From NCBI GenBank assembly GCA_947627075.1, contig CANQUR010000098.1, forward strand, positions 1-6,013: DNA of 6,013 nt. Reading direction: 5' to 3'. The translations under genes and the position numbers were made by a program. The stretch's first letter is position 1. Every line of letters starts with the position of its first letter. This DNA comes from an uncultured Clostridia bacterium (lineage in GTDB: Bacteria; Bacillota; Clostridia; Christensenellales; Pumilibacteraceae). Of this stretch, positions 4,551-6,013 are shown piece by piece. The notes under the pieces are model-generated. The model searched no databases. It saw only the letters and a program-made list of their open reading frames with translations, and was not told the DNA's origin.

Positions 4551-5096
4551 ATGACCTACAAAAAATGTCCTAAATGTGAATTGAACTACATAACAGACGA
4601 TGAAGAACTTTGCGCAGCATGCAGTCCGCAAATAAAAATCGCTTCTCGTGAAATCAAGGTGGCAACCGATTTTTCGCATATCGTATGCGGTTACGTATAT
4701 GGCGGTAATTCTCGCAAAATTTATGAAAAATTTTGCGATACACTCGGTTGGGATAAAAGCAAAGCGAATCAATTCGGTTGGCAAACCCCACTATATGCGA
4801 AAAATGTGGACAGCGCAAAAATGATTGACGTTTGGTTTATCTTTTACCCGAACTATGATTCTAAAAAACTTGTCAATGCTATCGATGATTATCATATTGT
4901 AAATCTGATACAAAATGACGGCGATCGCATTATTGAAATATTTGATGGTGATGTCTGGAAAACAAATAACGTAGACACACTAGTTTTTGTAAAAACGTCA
5001 AAGTATTATGAATTTTTAGGGGTTTATAAAGTGGCTCAAGCTGACAGCGCTCGAATTTATAAACGCATTTCTGATAATTATCCAATTAAAAGGTAA
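4551..5096 (+). CDS. Zinc-ribbon protein of unknown function
   Basis: A 181-residue protein whose family I do not recognise. The N-terminus has a four-cysteine zinc ribbon (C6, C9, C21, C24: KCPKC ... ELCAAC). A mixed alpha/beta domain follows, with FGWQTPLYA (75-83), DVWFIFYPNY (93-102), GDRIIEIFDGDVW (124-136), LVFVKTSKYYEFLGVYKV (144-161) and RIYKRISDNYPI (168-179). The aromatic-rich FLGVYKV segment before a basic end somewhat resembles ligand- or nucleic-acid-binding modules attached to nucleases, but no catalytic motif can be named. There are no membrane segments. The ATG lacks a clear ribosome binding site although the promoter places it on a ~49-base leader. It is a single-gene unit with a palindromic operator, within putative cassette 3. 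Confidence 0.7.
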   Translation: MTYKKCPKCELNYITDDEELCAACSPQIKIASREIKVATDFSHIVCGYVYGGNSRKIYEKFCDTLGWDKSKANQFGWQTPLYAKNVDSAKMIDVWFIFYPNYDSKKLVNAIDDYHIVNLIQNDGDRIIEIFDGDVWKTNNVDTLVFVKTSKYYEFLGVYKVAQADSARIYKRISDNYPIKR

Positions 5097-5099
5097 TAT

Positions 5100-5147
5100 A
5101 TGGAAAAAGATAAGAGTAAAATAGTTATAAATTATAGTTCGATTTAA
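5100..5147 (+). pseudogene. Possible truncated gene start at junction D
   Basis: ATG at 5100 opens a 15-codon frame (MEKDKSKIVINYSSI) ending in TAA at 5145-5147, with AAAAGG about 7 bases upstream. Its stop falls inside the TTCGATTTA motif of junction D. It could be the head of a gene cut off by insertion, or chance. Confidence 0.2.
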
Positions 5148-5173
5148 CTTATCTATACTCTACTAAAAAATAT
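5138..5173 (+). repeat. Degenerate junction copy D
   Basis: Aligned without gaps to 3309-3344, 27 of 36 bases match, including TTCGATTTA at the left and ACNAAAAAATAT at the right. The hairpin and GGGGAG flank are absent. It fits a decayed right boundary of the array; part of the match is AT-rich, so chance contributes. Confidence 0.42.
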
Positions 5174-5213
5174 AAAAAGAAAGCCGAACGTTTGGCGGTT
5201 CGACTTTTCTTTT
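5174..5213. terminator. Bidirectional terminator between zinc-ribbon and rubredoxin genes
   Basis: AAGCCGAAC (5181-5189) pairs with GTTCGACTT (5198-5206) with one mismatch, extended by AAAAAG (5174-5179) opposite CTTTT (5209-5213). It has an A run on one side and a T-rich run on the other. It lies between two convergent genes and would serve both. Confidence 0.8.
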
Positions 5214-5214
5214 A

Positions 5215-5370
5215 TTATTCTTCGTTAAACATATCCTTTCCGACTCCGCAAAGCGGGCAAACAAAACTTTCGGGAAGGTCTTGAAATTTTGTGCCCGGAG
5301 CGATTCCGTTTTCGGGATCGCCTACTTCCTCGTCATAAACATAGCCGCAAACTGTACAAACGTACTTCAT
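5215..5370 (-). CDS. Rubredoxin
   Basis: A 51-residue protein, MKYVCTVCGYVYDEEVGDPE at the N-terminus and FVCPLCGVGKDMF near the end. The four cysteines C5, C8, C38 and C41 (CxxCG ... CPxCG) bind one iron in the classical rubredoxin fold, and the length matches the family's 50-55. It is a cytoplasmic one-electron carrier; in anaerobes it typically serves oxygen and peroxide detoxification (rubrerythrin, superoxide reductase, flavodiiron proteins), though none of these partners is in the window. AAAGGAGA lies six bases before the ATG at 5368-5370, and a strong promoter precedes it, so it is a single-gene transcription unit closed by a hairpin terminator. It lies outside the inserted array and is probably an original chromosomal gene. 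Confidence 0.97.
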   Translation of the reverse strand: MKYVCTVCGYVYDEEVGDPENGIAPGTKFQDLPESFVCPLCGVGKDMFNEE

Positions 5371-5375
5371 AATTA

Positions 5376-5383
5376 TCTCCTTT
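5376..5383 (-). promoter_or_regulatory. Ribosome binding site of the rubredoxin gene
   Basis: AAAGGAGA on the minus strand with ideal spacing to the ATG at 5370; it supports this start for a very short gene. Confidence 0.85.
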
Positions 5384-5402
5384 GCCTTGAATTTATAAAT
5401 TT

Positions 5403-5431
5403 ATTTTAGCATAATGTCCGATAATTTGCAA
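5403..5431 (-). promoter_or_regulatory. Promoter of the rubredoxin gene
   Basis: On the minus strand: -35 TTGCAA (5426-5431), 17-base spacer, -10 TAAAAT (5403-5408), with TGC directly before it (extended -10). A leader of about 25 bases is expected. The 5432-5520 stretch behind it holds two small GC-rich dyads (5447-5472 and 5489-5502) without T runs, so no clear terminator for the upstream acyltransferase gene is visible. Confidence 0.72.
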
Positions 5432-5520
5432 GCGAAAATGTAAACGCGGCAAATTATTTTTCATTATTGCCGATGCGACTCACCTTCGCCGCGCGATCGC
5501 GGGAAAAGACGCTCTTGCCT

Positions 5521-6013
5521 CTATAGGGCTCCCTTTTCGAGATAAACGAGCGGAATACCGTAAGCCGCCTCGTAACATTCTTTCCACTCGCGTTCGGCTT
5601 GCTCCTTCATGACGGAAAGGTGTTTGGCGTCATATTGCTCGGGATAGATCGCCGGCAAAATATGAATCCTCAACTTCTTTATGCCGCCGCGCTTTTTCTT
5701 AGCGAAAGTGCAAAAAACGGGCAATACGGGCACTTTGAATTTAAGCGCGTAACGAAACGCTCCGTCCATCATGGGGCGCGGTTTTTGATAATTCCACCAC
5801 ATGGCGTGTTCGGGATAGAAATTTATTTTCTTGCCGAGCGAAAGCTGTCTTTGCATCTCGGCGGAGAGGTTGCGCATTGCCGAAAGATTTTGGCTGAGCG
5901 GCCACGTGGCGCCGTGCCTCATAATATGTCCGCCTATGCCCCTCTTGTTGTTCCAGGGCGCAATGGTATGAAACGATTTGAAGTATCCTATCGCTTGCCG
6001 AACAAACAACGTA
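5521..6013 (-). CDS. Lysophospholipid acyltransferase (PlsC-like), C-terminal part
   Basis: The frame is open to the window edge, so the true start lies beyond 6013; a TTG at 6007-6009 is not a credible start. Family members transfer an acyl chain to a lysophospholipid such as 1-acylglycerol-3-phosphate at the inner membrane face. Counting from that TTG, the visible 162 residues include GKKINFYPEHAMWW (59-72), corresponding to the substrate-binding FPEG block with histidine in place of glycine, then MDGAFRYALKF (81-91) and VPVLPVFCTF (93-102), corresponding to the VPVxPV block. The catalytic HX4D motif should lie upstream, outside the window. The exact substrate cannot be told. It is transcribed in the same direction as rubredoxin but separated by about 150 bases and a promoter, and its GC content is clearly higher than that of the cassette genes. 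Confidence 0.85.
   Translation of the reverse strand, partial: TLFVRQAIGYFKSFHTIAPWNNKRGIGGHIMRHGATWPLSQNLSAMRNLSAEMQRQLSLGKKINFYPEHAMWWNYQKPRPMMDGAFRYALKFKVPVLPVFCTFAKKKRGGIKKLRIHILPAIYPEQYDAKHLSVMKEQAEREWKECYEAAYGIPLVYLEKGAL

Larger units (their letters stand above)
4413..5173. mobile_element. Putative cassette 3 (zinc-ribbon protein cargo), oldest
   Basis: The stretch from junction C to a degenerate junction D at 5138-5173. It starts with the shared left-end motif and contains one gene with its own promoter. The right end is only 75 percent like the others, so this assignment is weaker than for cassettes 1 and 2. No recombinase gene is present. Confidence 0.35.

Noticed and set aside
4464..4784. 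Minus-strand frame opposite the zinc-ribbon gene
   Set aside because: It overlaps the promoter, operator and zinc-ribbon coding region of the plus-strand gene and has no ribosome binding site.

Overview
The window starts inside a one-piece tmRNA gene (ssrA) and ends inside a phospholipid acyltransferase gene. The tmRNA tag (ANTQKTASPALALAA), the AAGGAG-type ribosome binding sites, the TTGNNN/TATAAT promoters with extended -10 elements and the rubredoxin all fit a low-GC, probably anaerobic, Gram-positive bacterium of the Clostridia type. This is an inference from style; no taxonomic marker in the window names a species.

Layout. 1-353: tmRNA without its first ~14 bases, followed by a perfect hairpin terminator (351-389). 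354-1058: no protein gene; two structured, GC-rich blocks (about 435-770), then a strong promoter (796-824), a 153-base nested inverted-repeat RNA candidate (831-983) and an intrinsic terminator (1007-1039) directly before a ribosome binding site. 1059-3278: two AT-rich genes on the + strand, a zinc-ribbon/leucine-rich-repeat/membrane protein and a TIR-like (CAP12/Pycsar-effector type) protein. 3422-4270 (-): a BRO-N/DinD-like protein. 4551-5096 (+): an unrecognised zinc-ribbon protein with its own promoter and a perfect operator-like palindrome. 5215-5370 (-): rubredoxin, only 51 residues. 5521-6013 (-): C-terminal part of a lysophospholipid acyltransferase, open at the window edge.

The organising feature is a set of related junctions. 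The last seven bases of the tmRNA (TCCACCA), its terminator and the bases after it (347-402) recur at 3330-3385 with one mismatch in 56. A third copy, with most of the hairpin deleted, lies at 4385-4430, and a degenerate fourth (27/36) at 5138-5173. Copies B and C share a conserved left flank (TTCGATTTAGTTTACTACTTC), and A, B and C share a conserved right flank (GGGGAG..GAGAAC.TATTTTTGCG). I read this as serial insertion of small elements at the tmRNA 3' end: cassette 1 (LRR + TIR), cassette 2 (BRO) and cassette 3 (zinc-ribbon protein). The oldest boundary would be farthest from ssrA. No integrase is encoded in the window.

How the genes may work together: cassette 1 looks like a candidate defence or stress-response module. 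It would have a cytoplasmic, membrane-anchored repeat protein as sensor or scaffold and a TIR-like enzyme that keeps the conserved glutamate as effector. Expression would be gated by a structured leader ending in a terminator. This function is inferred, not shown. Rubredoxin and the acyltransferase appear to be ordinary chromosomal genes beyond the array.
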